Shown: positions 12,426 through 25,491, numbered from the stretch's first letter. The stretch: 64,000 bases of DNA from Lonicera japonica (GCA_021464415.1 CM038466.1:51060039-51124038); one strand, 5' to 3'. Numbers and translations are program-made. The notes: generated by a model not told the origin, from the letters alone.

Positions 12426-13661
12426 CAGATAAATCAATATCTTTGAAAATATGGGGTTTTACATCAAATGTTTTCCTTCTTATATTCTGATATAGGCTAC
12501 CCGTTATCAAATGTGCTAATGTGATGAGGTAGTGCCACGGACAATGTCTCTTGATAGATTCTGGAACCACTAATTGCGACATATATTGTCACTATATTTT
12601 TCTTTTTATTTACTAAGGAGAAAGAAGTTGTATTATTAAAAAGCAAAGAGTTAAACTTATGAGGGCAAGGTGTACCCAACATAAACATTACAAGGATACA
12701 CCTAAAACATAACTATAGCTAGAAACAACCGAAACAAGAGCAACTTAATTATTCTCCACCACTACAAGAACCGGTGGCGGATCCAGAATATTTAACATGG
12801 GGGCCCAAATCACAAGCATATTTTATTTTTTGACATAAAAACAAATTCAAAATTAGTTAAACGACCTCTACTTGTTGCATTGGATTTTCTCCATATATTT
12901 GTACCAGTAAATCATATTGTTTACGACATTAGAGTTAAGAAAAAGGTTTACAAAGCCCAAAGGTTATAAATTTGCTTGCAAATAAAGATGAAGGGGCCAA
13001 ATAAAATATAGTATGTTTATACACAACAATAAATATTATTACACAGATAAATCAATATCTTTGAAAATATGGGGTTGTACATCAAATGTTTTGCTTGTTA
13101 TAGTCTAATACAGGCTGGCCATTAATGTCTCTTGATAGATTCTAGAACTGCTAATTGCGACATATATTGCCACTCCATATTTTTTTTATTTAATAAGGGA
13201 TGAAGTTGTATTATTGAAAAGGAAAGAGTTAAAACTTACGAGGACAAGGTGTTCCCAACATAAACATTACAAGGATACACCTAAAACATATCTATAGCTA
13301 GAAACCACCAAAAAAGGTGCAACTTAATTATCCTCCAACACTATAAGAACAAGTGGCGGATCCAGAATTTCTAACTTAGGGGCCCCAAACTTAAGAATAG
13401 TTTTTTTGACATAAAAGAAATTAACATAAAAACAAATTCAAATTCAGTTAAACGAGGAAGACCTCTACTTGTTGCATTGGATTAATTTTCTCCCTATATT
13501 TGTATTGATAAATCATATTATTTACAACATTATAGTTAGGAAAAACGTTCACAAAGCCCAAAGGTTATAAATTTGCTTAGAAATAAACTTGAAGGGGACA
13601 AATAAAATATAGTATGTTTATACATGGCAATAAATATTATTACTACCTAAACTTTAAAAAA
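12426..13661. repeat. Direct tandem duplication, 618-bp unit
   Basis: Unit one starts cagataaatcaatatcttt at 12426 and unit two starts with the same bases at 13044. Both run through ttaccaac-like and gtggcggatccagaat blocks to agtatgtttatacacaacaataaatatt. The second unit has small deletions, for example after ggctacccgttatc. The end of unit two is followed by tccgggcaaccccccttc. No coding region is seen. Confidence 0.75.
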
Positions 13662-14176
13662 CCTTATAGGGGTCCGGGCAACCCCCCTTCTTTGTGAACA
13701 CCCTATTTGCAACCCTTACAAGAATATAATTTCCTAGGAATTAGAGCATGCATTCATGCGTATGCACATACTCTGTACATGATTCATAGTAGGAAGAAAT
13801 CACAGGTAAGAAGCTACGAGGAAAACTGGAGTTAGTGATTACAGACTTTCGAAAATTGAAAACTGTCAATCTTGCGAAATCTTTGAACGGAAACCTTCCT
13901 GAACTTCGATCGCCTTCAAACTTGAAAAGATATAACAAAATGCTAGCAGGAGGAACATAATTAAAAATTAGCTTAATCCGACAGTAAAATCTATGAAAAC
14001 TAATCTGACCGGCAGTTCACTTCAGTTAATCAAACGGGGACTTTCCTAAACTCCAATCGACCTCAAATTTGGAAAGTAGGTACATGTCATCAAGAAGAAA
14101 AAAACATATCAAAAAATCAGATCAATCCGATGATTTTTTTTGTTTGACAGAGCAAAAACAATAGTAGAGCCGAAGG
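13662..14176. other. Anonymous stretch
   Basis: I see no gene or clear repeat. Phrases such as gaaaactggagttagtgatt and cctcaaatttggaaagtagg look like decayed LTR or leader DNA. Confidence 0.3.
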
Positions 14177-15290
14177 TGTAAACACTTTTATTCGCAAGAC
14201 ATTGCATAGTAATGTCGTGTGGACAACACTATTCACAGTTTTATCCACACGACAATGCCTCTATTGTCTTGTGGACAAAGCCCTGCAGTTCCTTTCAGGT
14301 ATAAATATAACTACATTTTCTCATTGTTGTTCATCAGTCAACTCTGAAACTCCGAAAATAGTACTAGAAAATCTTATTCCTCAATTTTCAAAGCTCTCAG
14401 GTCTATTTTAGCTTAATTTGGTCTTATTTATTGATATGCCTTCAATTTCTTAGGTAATAATCAATTACTTGCATGATTAAATTTCTGTTATCTTGGAATC
14501 ATTCTAGAATCTATATTTAAAATCCATTTTCAAAACATAAGGCGTGGAACGAACTATAGCCATTGCAAAACTCATATTTATCTATTAGTTCTGCAAATTT
14601 TAATTTTATGAATCTTGTCCCACGAAGGAATTGTCAAACATTTGTATCCGGTTTAATTTATAAATCGTGGTACATATGTGAATACTCAATATGAGAGTAC
14701 TGGATTGTCAATGCCAGTTTAAATCATTGAACTGTGGTACACTATTAATGAATGACTCTCGAGGACGACCGAACGTTCCATTCCAAATTAAATAGCTTCC
14801 TAAAGGCTCTGAGCTTTATCAAAAACACTTGTTTTCTATCTTCATTATCAAAACATCTTTTCAAATCATACACATTGATTTATAAAATCAGATGGGTGAA
14901 ATACGAAGCACACGCTTTCCATCCTACCCAAAATCCCTTTTTTCTAAAACTACGGAATGATACGCAATGACATCAATAAGCATGCAAATTCTCGATTATA
15001 AATACACACATATCTTACTCAGAGACCGAAAGGGAAAATTGGGTGCCTAACACTTTCCCGATTCATAACTTAATCCCCGAACCTTCGCATCAATTGTGTT
15101 TAAGAGGTCGTTTAATCCATAAATGTTCTTTTTTATGATGCCTTTTGTTTGTTTAGTAAAACAAACTAACGACTCTGATTTTTTTTACAAATCATCATCT
15201 TTCTCAAATTAAACGAACCGTTTCCAAAATAAACGAAAAATTAGAGGAATCACCGCCCACGAGGACAACGTCAAAACGCAGATTCTTAGA
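14177..15290 (+). repeat. Old Tat-lineage LTR (5')
   Basis: The start tgtaaacac parallels tgtagacacc of the younger element at 21123. The end gattcttaga, followed by gtggggactccgttgagga, parallels gattctcaca plus gtggcgactctgctgggga at 22642-22671. Shared blocks include a TATA box (tataaatata, 14300-14309), cagagaccgaaaggg near 15020 and caaactaacgactctga near 15160. Inverted motifs related to TGTCG...CGACA precede the TATA box (14215-14280). The start is tentative. Confidence 0.6.
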
Positions 15291-16321
15291 GTGGGGACTC
15301 CGTTGAGGACATTTTTAAAAGGATTAGACTCTAAACAACAATAGAATACGTGTGAATAATTGAATTTTGGTTGCATGCTTTCTTTTTCGGCCTTAGTCTT
15401 AGGATAACATATATGCGATCTAGGTGATACCTTTGATTCCCCTTTTGTTTATAATCATTGTTTGAGAAAAATCTTTTCCTAAAAAGACAAAAAACCTAAA
15501 ATACTCGAAAGCAAAGGAAGAGACAATGTTGACAATGTAAAAGTAAGAGACAAAGTTCAAAACTCATGTACGAGGTTCGGGAATTGAGAGAACTAACTCG
15601 ACCCCCTCTCATGAAGAAAGAAGCCAGCCAAAGGTCCTTATTTTCCTAAAACAAATACAAAAGAGATCACACTAAAATTCTCTCTCTTTCTATATATATA
15701 TATATATCTTTTCATAGACTCTCACCTCCCCAACAGATCATCACCTCTCATCACCTTAGCATATCATTAATCCTCACATCTCATCCTTGCACCCTCTAGT
15801 AGGATGTCTCATTCTGTAGTAGACCATCAATCATTATATTCCCAGTAGATCACCAACCTTCATAGTTTAAAGCCACATATACGTGCCATCTCTTATTTAA
15901 AACTCTCAAGAAGGCTTTTAAGTGAACAGAGGAGTATGAGCTAGCCTTCCAGAAACTCAAACAATACCTTAGAGCACCTCATCTACTAAGTCGCCAAAGA
16001 GTTCTAGCTCTACCAAGACCCAAACACTTGATACCAAATATCTCTATTTGGATACTCCATGCTGTCGAAGCATTAAACAATTAAGGCTCTGGAGCAGGTC
16101 TATTGCTCATCACTCATGAAGAAAATGTTCTTGAAATAGCTCTGAAGTTGCAGTTCAAAGCTACTAACAATGAATCAAAGTACAAGGCCATTATAGCAAA
16201 TTTGATGATCACAAAGGACCTAGGCTCAAATCAAGTGTGGTGGTCTACAATGATTTATTAGTTATCGCATGTCAGGTTCTAGGTCATAATATGGCAAAGG
16301 AAGATCATATGGCCTCGTATC
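15291..16321 (+). pseudogene. Old Tat-lineage element: leader and RNase H remnant
   Basis: After a degenerate primer-binding site (about 15292-15310) and a leader, translated fragments at 15905-16000 resemble the end of RT-RNase H (EEYELAFQKLKQYLRAPHLL). At 16080-16230 they resemble the archaeal-type RNase H of Tat elements (NNESKYKAIIANL). Gag, protease and most of RT are missing. Many stops are present. The frame is interrupted by the solo LTR at 16322 and resumes at 19302. Confidence 0.65.
16317..16321. repeat. Target duplication GTATC, left of solo LTR
   Basis: GTATC is repeated at 19302-19306, directly after the LTR end. Confidence 0.85.
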
Positions 16322-19301
16322 TATGACGCCCTAAATCTCGTTGTGTAGTTTAGACCTTCGGGACCAGGTTAATCACGGTGTCATACATGACGGTGGGTTT
16401 AAAGTATATAATTTAAAACTCACTTAATAGTGAATTATACATAAAGTCTCATTTTAAGAAAATTTTGGCATGTGGAGTCCGTAAGTTGAACAAATCTAAA
16501 CCTGTAAATTGATAATATAAATTTCATTTTTAGAAATTAAGCTCCACATTCAATAATGCTCATTGGTAATAAAATCACAGATAACTATTTAATAGAAATC
16601 CTCCACTGAGGTCCCAATACATTGTTAACATGTTTACACCATTTATACATTAAAAACAATTAAAAGTTTAATTATACGATACATATATAAGTTAAATAGA
16701 TAAAACGTATTTGTCTATAAATGACTACAAGTGTCTAAGACCTTCAGAGGTATCTAGATTTCGTACTCGCGTCGTCCCTAAAGAAGTACCTGTAAAAGTG
16801 GTTTGAAAAATGGGAGTGAGCTAAACACGGGCTCATTGGGAACTATATGGGTTTTGTGTATGAAAATTCATATAGTATTACACATGCAACGTGACATATC
16901 AAAATAATAAGGAAATCTTGTGTACACTATATACATGTGAGTAGTACTCATTCCAAAATATTATGAAAATTAGGATATATGCAATACAAACCAAGTGTTG
17001 CTTTAGGCCCAGATAATAAAATGAAACTCGTATCATCAAAATACGATACTAAGGGAAATACCACCAAGGTATAAATATATCAATTGTAGGCACTAGTCTT
17101 ATACCACCGTATTATACTTATTGCTCTGTCCATCCACAGGACATGTGTAACTAGTAGCTCGAATCTATCCCGGCCACGTTCCGTCCACTGGAAAAATGGT
17201 AATATAGCTACCATAGCCAAGTCCTCCCATGGGACATAATAGGTCCACTATGTATAATAGTCTATTGTGCACAGTCTGGCTCCCATAGCCAAGTCCTCCT
17301 ATAGGACACTTAGTAACAAGCCTGCCATATGCTAATGTATAATGATAATCACATCTAAGCAACTAAAGTATCATATACAACTGGTAGAACGATAATGCCT
17401 GATAAAGGTAAAATCATAAATAAGTCTCAAAACCATAATAAGATATAAAAACTAGTAATAATCCCATCCATAAGGAAAAATATAACAACCTTCCATAAGT
17501 TTAGAAATCCCTTCAAATAGCGAAGTAGTAGTAAAGTTCTATACTTTACAAAAAAGTAGTAATCTAACCATTAGCGTTCTTGTGTTAAATATGTCATTAC
17601 CATATGCTATCTAAAACAAATCTCAACAAATATCATTTATAAGTTAGAGTACCACTTTACAAGATAACCCACAATTATCACTTTTTACAAACATATACGC
17701 ATATATCCATAATTTAGAAAAGTATGGGTTTAAGCCATTTTATACCAATCATGCATATGATAGTCATATATATGTTTTTGGAAACCATTTCGATCCTAAA
17801 ACCCACACCAAATCCATTTATAAAGGTGTACAACTAGTATTACGGAACTATTTTAGCTATGGTGGGTTTTTAGGTCCAAGTATGTGAAACTATAACATGC
17901 AAGTGGAGATTTTGGCTTAATCATGAAATTGAGCTTGTATTAAGTGTTTATACATCAAAAGAAATCATAAATTATAACCCCAAACCCGTGCATGCAAGTC
18001 AATCAATATTCATACCAAAATCCCTAATTTACTAGTAAGAAGAACATGCAATAAACAATAGTTCGAAAAAAAAGTTCAATAGTATTGTTCACCTCTATTA
18101 AAGCTTTAATCCACAGATTGAAGTGATATAAGAATGTATGAAGGGCTGGACTGAAGCTCCATGCTTCTCTCTTGAGCTCTAATGGACTGTTGAAGTGATG
18201 AAGATGAATATGATGATTCGTAGCCAAAATCTTGAATTGATATGTTCAATCCTTGCAAAACCCTCAAGAACCACCCCCTTAAACTTCCACACAAGAGCTC
18301 TATTCATTTTACGTGTATAATGGGTGTTTGGGGCTGATTTGGTGAAATATGGTGGAGAATTAGGTCAAAACAAGTTGGTTTGGGTCAAACCCGATTTGAC
18401 TAAAGGTTTTTGATGCACTATTCGTATTTTAAGCATAACTTTTCGCTCGGAACTTTGATTTATGCACCGTTTTTCCTAATTAAAGATAAATATCTATAAC
18501 TTTTTGTCTCTAGAGGTTTTACCAAATTCGTAATAAATAAATGCCAGAAATTCATGGAACTTACAAGTCTGCCAAAAATAGCAAATTGTTACTGTACATC
18601 GGGCTGGTTCTGTTAAGAACTTTGCGATCAGTTTTGACCTTTTTAGTGCTTAATTTAGGCTTACCTTCCAACATGAAAGTTGAAGAGGGATCAAATATTT
18701 TCTAATGGTTCAAAGAGTGAGTTATTTAGAGTTTGGATAAAGAAGTTATGGTCTTCCAAAGTTAAACAAAAACTCATTTTGCCGGAACATGAGTTTTCAC
18801 CGTCAACCTACCAAATTCAGTTATTGATATCCCAAATGTGTTTCAACCATAGGCACAGATGAAAAATCACTAATATGACTTGTAGAAGTAGTTTAAATGA
18901 GTAAAACACCCCTGAAAGTAGGAATGACTACCTAACGTGATTTCCTTGTCGGTAAAAGGTAAAAATGAGGTTTGAGTAACCAAAACTCATTCTGGTCATC
19001 CGAATTGCATTGTGATCATGCACGCAAGTGTAATCATGCTATTAAGACATGCTATAAGTGTTCAAACTATAAAATTTATCCCGGATCAAAAATTCATTAC
19101 GTAGAGCGAGATTTGGGTCAAATATGAATAACGATCGATTAACACCTCAATTTGCATTATGTCCATTCAAATGGTAAAATGGCTACTTGTATTATGACTA
19201 TGGAGACATGTTAAAGATGTAAAAACTACTAAATTCGTAATTAAACTGAAACTTATAACCCTAAGCAAGATTAACAAATGAACCGAAAATGGGGCGTTAC
19301 A
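16322..19301 (-). mobile_element. Solo LTR of a long-LTR Ty3 element, minus orientation
   Basis: This 2,980-bp LTR begins TATGACGCCC (a G-to-A change of the expected TGTGACGCCC) and ends GGGGCGTTACA. It is flanked by GTATC on both sides. No internal region is present, so it is the remnant of recombination between two LTRs. Joining its flanks rebuilds the pol reading of the older Tat element around it. The 5' transcribed part, rich in gatgaagatgaat-type sequence, lies near 18120-18300. Family members lie at 1016, 3430/9535, 10021 and 45440. Confidence 0.85.
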
Positions 19302-21117
19302 GTATCTTTCAAAAACCAACTTAGCAGCTCAGAAATTTAAGAATATCATCTTCAGCAGAGTCCCTAGAACTCATAATAACAGGGCATATAGTTTGGAAAA
19401 TTTGGCCTCTTCTCCAAAAATGCCAAATGGATTTCATGTTGAGTACTTTGAGAGAAGTCCATTAAAGAGCTAGAAGAAGTTTAGGTAGCACCCGTGCAAA
19501 TCTGCAAGTGCTAGATTAACCTCATACTTAATTTTTTGTGGGATAGAAACCTGCCTGAAAGAAAAAAGGGTGACCAAGATAATAAAATACATCTCTAATA
19601 GATATTCCCTTAATTCCCAACTTGTCTTCATCCTGATCAAACTAAAGTAGCCCTGTTAGAGATCCACGAGTGCCTTTGTGGAGGGCACCTAGCCGTAAGG
19701 TCCGTTGCTCTAAAAGTATGAAGGTAGGGCTACTTTTGGCTAATGGTCCATAAATGCGACAAATTTCAAAGGTTTAATTTGCCATTTTCGCAATGGGGGG
19801 ATTGACATAGTAGGTCCTTTCGCTAAAGGCCATACCAAGTTCACGGTAGTGGCTATTGACTTTTTTACTAAGTGGGCCGAAGCAGAAGTTCTCACCACCA
19901 TCACCGCCATGAAAATTTAGAACATTGTGTGAAGGAACATCATTTGCCGGTTTGGTTTACCTAAGGTGCTGATCACTACTATTAAAAAGAAATTTAATTG
20001 TGATATGTTCGGAGAGTTTAGCGAAGGTCATTGCATATAGCATCATTACAGTTCTTCAGTCCATTCTCAAACCAATGGTCAAGTAGAGGTAACAAATAGG
20101 ACTCTACTAAGCACTTTAACGAAGACACTAGATAATGTCAAAAGCAATTGGTTTGAAGAACTCCCTTCAATTCTTTGGGCTTACCGAACTACTATCAATG
20201 GTCCAACTGGATAATATCCTTTCTATTTGTCCAACGGCACTAAAGCATTCATGTTAAGCCATGAATACCAACTTTCAGAATTACTTATCAAAATGCAGCA
20301 TAGAATGATGCGGACCTGCTTGCTAACAAAAATCTCCTTGAAGAAATAAGGGAATAAGCTCATATTAACGAAGAAGTTTACAAAAGAAGTATGGTTTAGA
20401 GCTATAATAAAAGAGTTAAGCACATAAGTCGTACTGTAGGGAATATGGTGCTTCGCAAAGTCATATTAGCCACAAAGGTTTCAAAGCATGGCAAACTTGC
20501 AACCAAATGGAAAGGTCCTTATGTGCTCTCAAAAGTCTACTTGCCTAGAACTTACTACCTAAAGAATCTACAGTAGTAAAAAAAAATTTGTTAGAGCACA
20601 TTTAGTGAGTTCAAATGTGAATACATGTTTATTGTTCAAGAATTTTTGGGTGATGGTTCATCTCGCCAAAATTCCAAATCCTCTTACAAATAAGTTAGTT
20701 TAATAAGTGCACATATCAAAAGCACAATTATACTCTGTTAAAGACCTGCTACAATAAAAAAGGTACTCAAGTAGATATCTTCACAACACTTGTGCCTAAG
20801 AGAAGCACGTGAACATTTCAAGATATTTTTATTTTTTGGGGGCTAAAGTTTGCCAAAGTCATAAGGGGCACGACTCTTCATGACTTTCCAATACAAGTCA
20901 ATTCCTCTTTGAAAAAGTATTTAATTTGTATTTATAATTGAAATTGTAATTGCTTTTTTTTATTTATATGTAATTATTGTATCTATGATCAACGCAGTAA
21001 TGTGCAACGCATGTGCATTATGGCTAGTAAAAGTAAAAAATAATGAATATAGTGCCCTCCTACCTCCTATGTTATTTGATTTTCCTTCTTTCAATTTCAA
21101 TTTTGATCAAACAAGAG
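19302..21117 (+). pseudogene. Old Tat-lineage element: integrase remnant and 3' region
   Basis: Translation near 19795-19990 gives GGIDIVGPFAKGHTKFTVVA and KWAEAEVLTTITAMK, a Ty3 integrase core. It continues with QTNGQVEVTNRTLL around 20070-20110. Stops and frameshifts are frequent. After the integrase, a purine/T run (tttttattttttgggggctaaag, near 20826-20848) may be the old polypurine tract. The 3' LTR of this element is not seen, because the younger element inserted at 21118. Confidence 0.7.
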
Positions 21118-21122
21118 CAATC
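21118..21122. repeat. Target duplication CAATC, left of 19.75-kb element
   Basis: CAATC precedes the TG of the 5' LTR and recurs at 40877-40881, right after the CA of the 3' LTR. Confidence 0.92.
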
Positions 21123-22651
21123 TGTAGACACCACAATCCGTGACCCCCGCAAGAACCCTAACGACCTTCTAGAAGTAGTGCTTTCGGAGTCCGAAACCCA
21201 CCCGAACACCTAAGACTGCTTCGAAAGGGTTTGTTGGACAAACAAACCTATTTTTAAGAGGAATTGTCGCACGACAAATGTGTATGTCGCGCGACAATCC
21301 CCCTTGTGTCGCGCGACAAACCCTTCTGACACCAGACCATCCACTCTCTGACACATCAGTCTGTCAGAAACATCACTTTAGCCGTTTGTCACGCGACATG
21401 GTACACATTGTCGCGCGACACATGCCCTTTCTGGGGAAATGTCGTGCGACAATCTCCCCCGAGCAGTATAAATAGGCCAACACCCCCAAGGGTTCAAGGA
21501 CAGCAACTTGGGATTAAAGAATTATTGGCTTATATATGATTTTCTAGTTTTCATCAAGCATTGTCGATTCTCGTTTTATTTTTGAAGAATTATCAAATCT
21601 ATTCTCGACACTCAACGTGTCTCGTCTCTGGAATCGAATTCTCGGAAATATCTAAAGAAGGAGAAGCTTATTATCGCCGGAGATCTCTCTGCCGTATTAT
21701 ATTTTCTTTCTTATTATTATTCTCGTCGGGAAGGTAAAGAAAGTCTCTTCTAGTATTTAACATTAGATATCTGTGTACTCGTTTTACTTCCATTGCTCTG
21801 TCCACATTTTATTTGAATAAACTTATTGCCAAGTTACAAATAGTCTACTGTTTCCAAAACAAAAGACCCTGATAAAATCATTTGCAAAACCAGAAGAGTA
21901 AGTATATTATCGTCCGGATAAAATTCTGTTTTCAAAACCTGGACCGGTAAAACTTACTTAGGAATTAAAAACCCGGTATATCCTATCTCTTTCATAGACT
22001 GTGATATGCTTGGTAGAACTCCCCTCAAGAGTTCTAATTGTATATTAAATTAGTCCCGATACAAGATCTGAACTTTTCCAAAGAAGTTAAAACCCGAGAA
22101 AACCGTCATTATCTGAGAAGTAAAACCGAAAATTCTCTCTAAAGTGAAACAACCTTTTGTCACTTATATATACGTCTTTCAAAATAAAACATTGGATCTC
22201 GGAACACAAAGGTTTTTATCCCTTTCCCGTTTTTCCCAGAAATTAGGGTTTTCACTCAGAAAGTAGTAGACTGTCAGTAAAAGCATCCAAGTTTTTCAAT
22301 ATGAAATAAACATATAAGATCACTAGAGACCGAAAGGGCGGAATGGGTGCTTAACACCTTCCCAAACCGTAATATAGTTTCCGAACTCTATAGAATTCTG
22401 GTTTCGTAGACAAACGTGTAAAGGAAAGGCTTATCTGTAGCCTTTTCTCTTACACAACTGTTTTGTTCGTTTTCTCGTAAAACGTACTGGCGACTCTGAA
22501 CGAACCCTCTCGCATCTAGAAATAGAACATATGGATACTTTATATGAATTATCAACCAATAGAAGCAAATGGAACGACGGAATCTGTTTCGACGTTTCAG
22601 ACGCCCAAGGACGGGAACGAGACCCGAGGGTCGCATTTGTGGATTCTCACA
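21123..22651 (+). repeat. 5' LTR of the Tat/Ogre-like element
   Basis: It starts TGTAGACACCACAATCC and ends GGATTCTCACA. It has about 125 bp (roughly 21225-21345) that the 3' LTR lacks. That extra segment carries three of the six palindrome copies. The promoter lies at 21265-21474. The downstream part holds shared blocks such as agagaccgaaagggcgg. Confidence 0.95.
21265..21474 (+). promoter_or_regulatory. LTR promoter: palindromes plus TATA box
   Basis: Six copies of a 12-bp palindrome or close variant start at 21265, 21285, 21307, 21387, 21409 and 21440. The consensus TGTCGCGCGACA is perfect at 21285, 21307 and 21409. TATAAATA follows at 21467-21474, 16 bp after the last copy. The variants differ by CpG-type C/T or G/A changes. 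This is the expected promoter of the element's genomic RNA. The protein that binds the palindrome is unknown; CGCG cores are known targets of several plant factors, so that link is only a guess. Confidence 0.75.
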
Positions 22652-22652
22652 G

Positions 22653-22671
22653 TGGCGACTCTGCTGGGGAC
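22653..22671 (+). promoter_or_regulatory. Primer-binding site
   Basis: TGGCGACTCTGCTGGGGAC starts one base after the LTR end. It begins with TGG, the complement of a tRNA CCA end. From memory, related Ogre-type elements use a tRNA-Arg primer with a similar site; the exact tRNA is not verified here. Confidence 0.85.
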
Positions 22672-23407
22672 CTTAGAAAACTAGACTCTTATATGTGGAC
22701 TTTTTGTTTATTTATTTGAATACTTGCTTTTACTGCTTTCCCTACTTATGTTAATTGATTGAGAAGAAACTTTTTTTTCTAAAAATAGAAGTTTTCAAAA
22801 ATACATAATAAAGATAATGATATTTGTAAACCCAACCTTTCAAACTTTGCACGTACTTTCACAAATCATGCATTGGTTCTACGAGTGTGAATTTACCCCA
22901 AACCCTCGGAAGTATTATAAGTGAGTAAGGAGTTGGCTTGCTTGGGCCAACATAAACTGAAAGCATTTACTTCCACTCTCCTTGGCCAAGTACGCCCCCG
23001 AGGTACATCGAGTGACGAGAACACTCACGTACCCAGAAAGTATATCAAAAGATTCTTGCACGTACCTGCCCTTGGGGTATATCGCAAGGTCTTGCCAAAT
23101 AGGAAGGAGCCTGAAGCCTTAACCGTTCGTACACCTGCGCTGTATATAAGATTGACTCAGCTAAAACACTTGTCAAACAGCCGTAGGGGATGTAACACCT
23201 TACGGCTTACTTTACAACACCTTTTTTTAAAACCCGAGTCTTTTCCTCCGCAATTTTTAGTGTTTCTTTTGGCAAAAATCGAGTTGCATCATAGTCTTCC
23301 TTCATCTTCGCCACGTGGTTTCGTCTACAAGCATGAACAACGATAGTCTGGAAGGTTGGGCCGGTTGAGATCATACCGGGAGATTAGTGAGACCAAGCAC
23401 ATTCGTA
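22672..23407 (+). other. Untranslated leader of the Tat/Ogre-like element
   Basis: This stretch between primer site and gag has no convincing gene. A 141-codon open stretch at 22921-23346 begins with GTG rather than ATG and resembles nothing I know. It includes repeated gtacct/ttggg-type phrases. Packaging signals might lie here, but none is identifiable. Confidence 0.5.
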
Positions 23408-25290
23408 ATGACCGACGGACGCGAGAATCAAGAAATGGATCAAAGCCTAGCCGAGGCATCAGCAGTCTAGCCAACCTTAGCCGAGATGCATCGTCTACTT
23501 ATGACTGTCAGCAAGAATCTAGCAAGCCTCACAACTGAGCAACAGAGTACCAGAGTCCGAGTAGAAGAGTTGTCAGCCGAACGAACTGCACCACTGGGGT
23601 TTGAACGGCTACCATCGAATCGAGATCAGAATCAAGGGCAGTCCTCACAAGTACTTCCCCCAGTCCAAGGAACCAATCCACCCCAAACGGGCCCCATCAT
23701 AGTCGGTCCCGTTCAGACCGATCGCAACAATCAGAATTAATGGGCCCCAGATTCAGGCCCCACTTACCAACAACAAGAGCCACCCATCGTCTGGCCCCAA
23801 CCCCAACAAGGTTTTGAGCCTCAGTTTCAACCATGGCCACAAGTTCCCGTAAGGCCTATTCCACCCCCGGCCCCAGTAGCCCCTCCTAATGAGTACCTAG
23901 ACATCAACTGACTTCGGACAGTGTATGCAGAATCGGTTATAGCTCGGAACAGCCCGACGAGGTGTCAAGAGAGAGTGAAGAAATGAAGAAACTGAAAAAG
24001 CAGATGAAGGTTCTGCAAAGGGGGATTTCTTTAATAAAAGGAGCAAACGAGATTACAGATATGAATGCTTTCTCCCTCTACCCAGAAGCAAGACTACCCC
24101 AGGGATTGAAGCTCCCTTCCATCACCAAATTCACAGGGACCACACCCCCTAAAACCCACCTTCAATCCTACATCAGATCCATGCAAGTGTCCGGTTGTGG
24201 AGAGCCGGAGTTGGCTCAAGCCTTTCACATGACTCTCACGGGGGCCGCCCTGAGATGGTTTTTTGATATGGAGAGACACCACACAAAGACTTGGGGAGAT
24301 ATTGTCAAGGAGTTCATGACCAAATACGGGTCCAACGAGGATTTGGAAATTACCCGCAAACACCTGAAAATGGCCAAGCAAGGCGAGAAGGAAAGCTTCA
24401 GCGACTTCGTCACACGCTGGAGAGAGATGGCCTCCTAAATGTCCAAGCGACCCAATAAGGAAGAACAGTTAGAGATCATACAAAATAATTTCACTCCAGC
24501 CGTATTGAGTTGCATGGGAAAGCATGTATTCCCACACTTTAGAGCCCTATTGAGCATGGGGTCACAAGTAGAGGAAGAACTGGCCAAGAAGGCAGAGACC
24601 GATACCAAGAAAGCCTCATACACTGGGAGAAGGACGGCCACTCCAGCCGTGAACCAACTAAGCTCATACCCCTATCAACAAAACCCATTTCAACAGCCAC
24701 AACAAGCACCTCCGATGAGTTGGCCCGCACAAGGAGACTCTTCAAACACCGAGGTCAAGAAAAGGAGAAACTTCTGCACCCTTCCCACTACCCTGGTCAA
24801 AAGCCTGGAACTCCTCCGAAAGGCTGGATTAATCACTCCACTCAACCCACGCCCCCCACCAAACCCTATTCCCAGTACCTGGAGAATGAATGAGAACTGT
24901 GCATACCATCAAGCAGCGGGCCATGACACGGAACGCTGTTTGGCTCTTCGCCATCATATTCAAGACCTAATCGAGGCTGGTACCATTCTCGCACCCCGCA
25001 GGCCTAATGTTACTAACAACCCCCTTCCTAACCATGCTCCACCTGCGGGAATTAACGCCTTGACCAACGATGAAGAAGGGTTTGATCCTGTGGGACTCAT
25101 TCAAGACGACCCAGCCTACAAGTCACCAGCTGTGCTGCTAGAAAGAACTCAAGTGGTCCCAGGCCTCAATTCGATAATTGATCAATGGATGGCTAAAATG
25201 AACTTCCTACCCGGGCAGGGTTTAGGAAAGGCAAATTAGGGGATCTCACGACCACTTGCAATCAAAACCAATCCCGAAAAATCTGGGATA
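23408..25290 (+). pseudogene. gag: gag of the Tat/Ogre-like element (broken)
   Basis: I chose the ATG at 23408 (MTDGRENQEMDQ) because its frame continues into a proline/glutamine-rich region typical of this lineage. The capsid-type retrotransposon gag domain is at 23990-24420 (LPQGLKLPSITKFTG, then TGAALRWFFDME). A later CX2H-type knuckle (CAYHQAAGHDTERC, near 24900) and a G-patch-like motif (GQGLGKAN, 25215-25239) follow. Stops lie at 23468, 23738, 23909, 24436 and 25237, and a frameshift lies near 23945. From 23962 onward gag and pol share one frame, so a single gag-pol polyprotein is likely. Confidence 0.85.
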
Positions 25291-25491
25291 GGGTGGACCC
25301 AGGATAAGAAGAAACAACCATGGAGGCCCCGAGGCCTTCCCAAAGAGACAATCTGTATGACAGAGACCTCCCCCAAAACTTTCAGTTAGTCCACGGATCC
25401 AGAATCATCAGAAATCTCAGAGGGATCAGACCCAGCGTCCCTTTGGATATAACAAATTACCCGTTTAGGAAGGGTATATTAGTCACCACTA

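Noticed and set aside
22921..23346. A 141-codon open stretch upstream of gag
   Set aside because: It starts with GTG, has no recognisable features, and lies in the leader. Ogre elements can have an extra ORF here, but nothing supports one in this copy.
24094..24381. Minus-strand frame over gag
   Set aside because: It is the shadow of the gag domain and has no promoter or family features.
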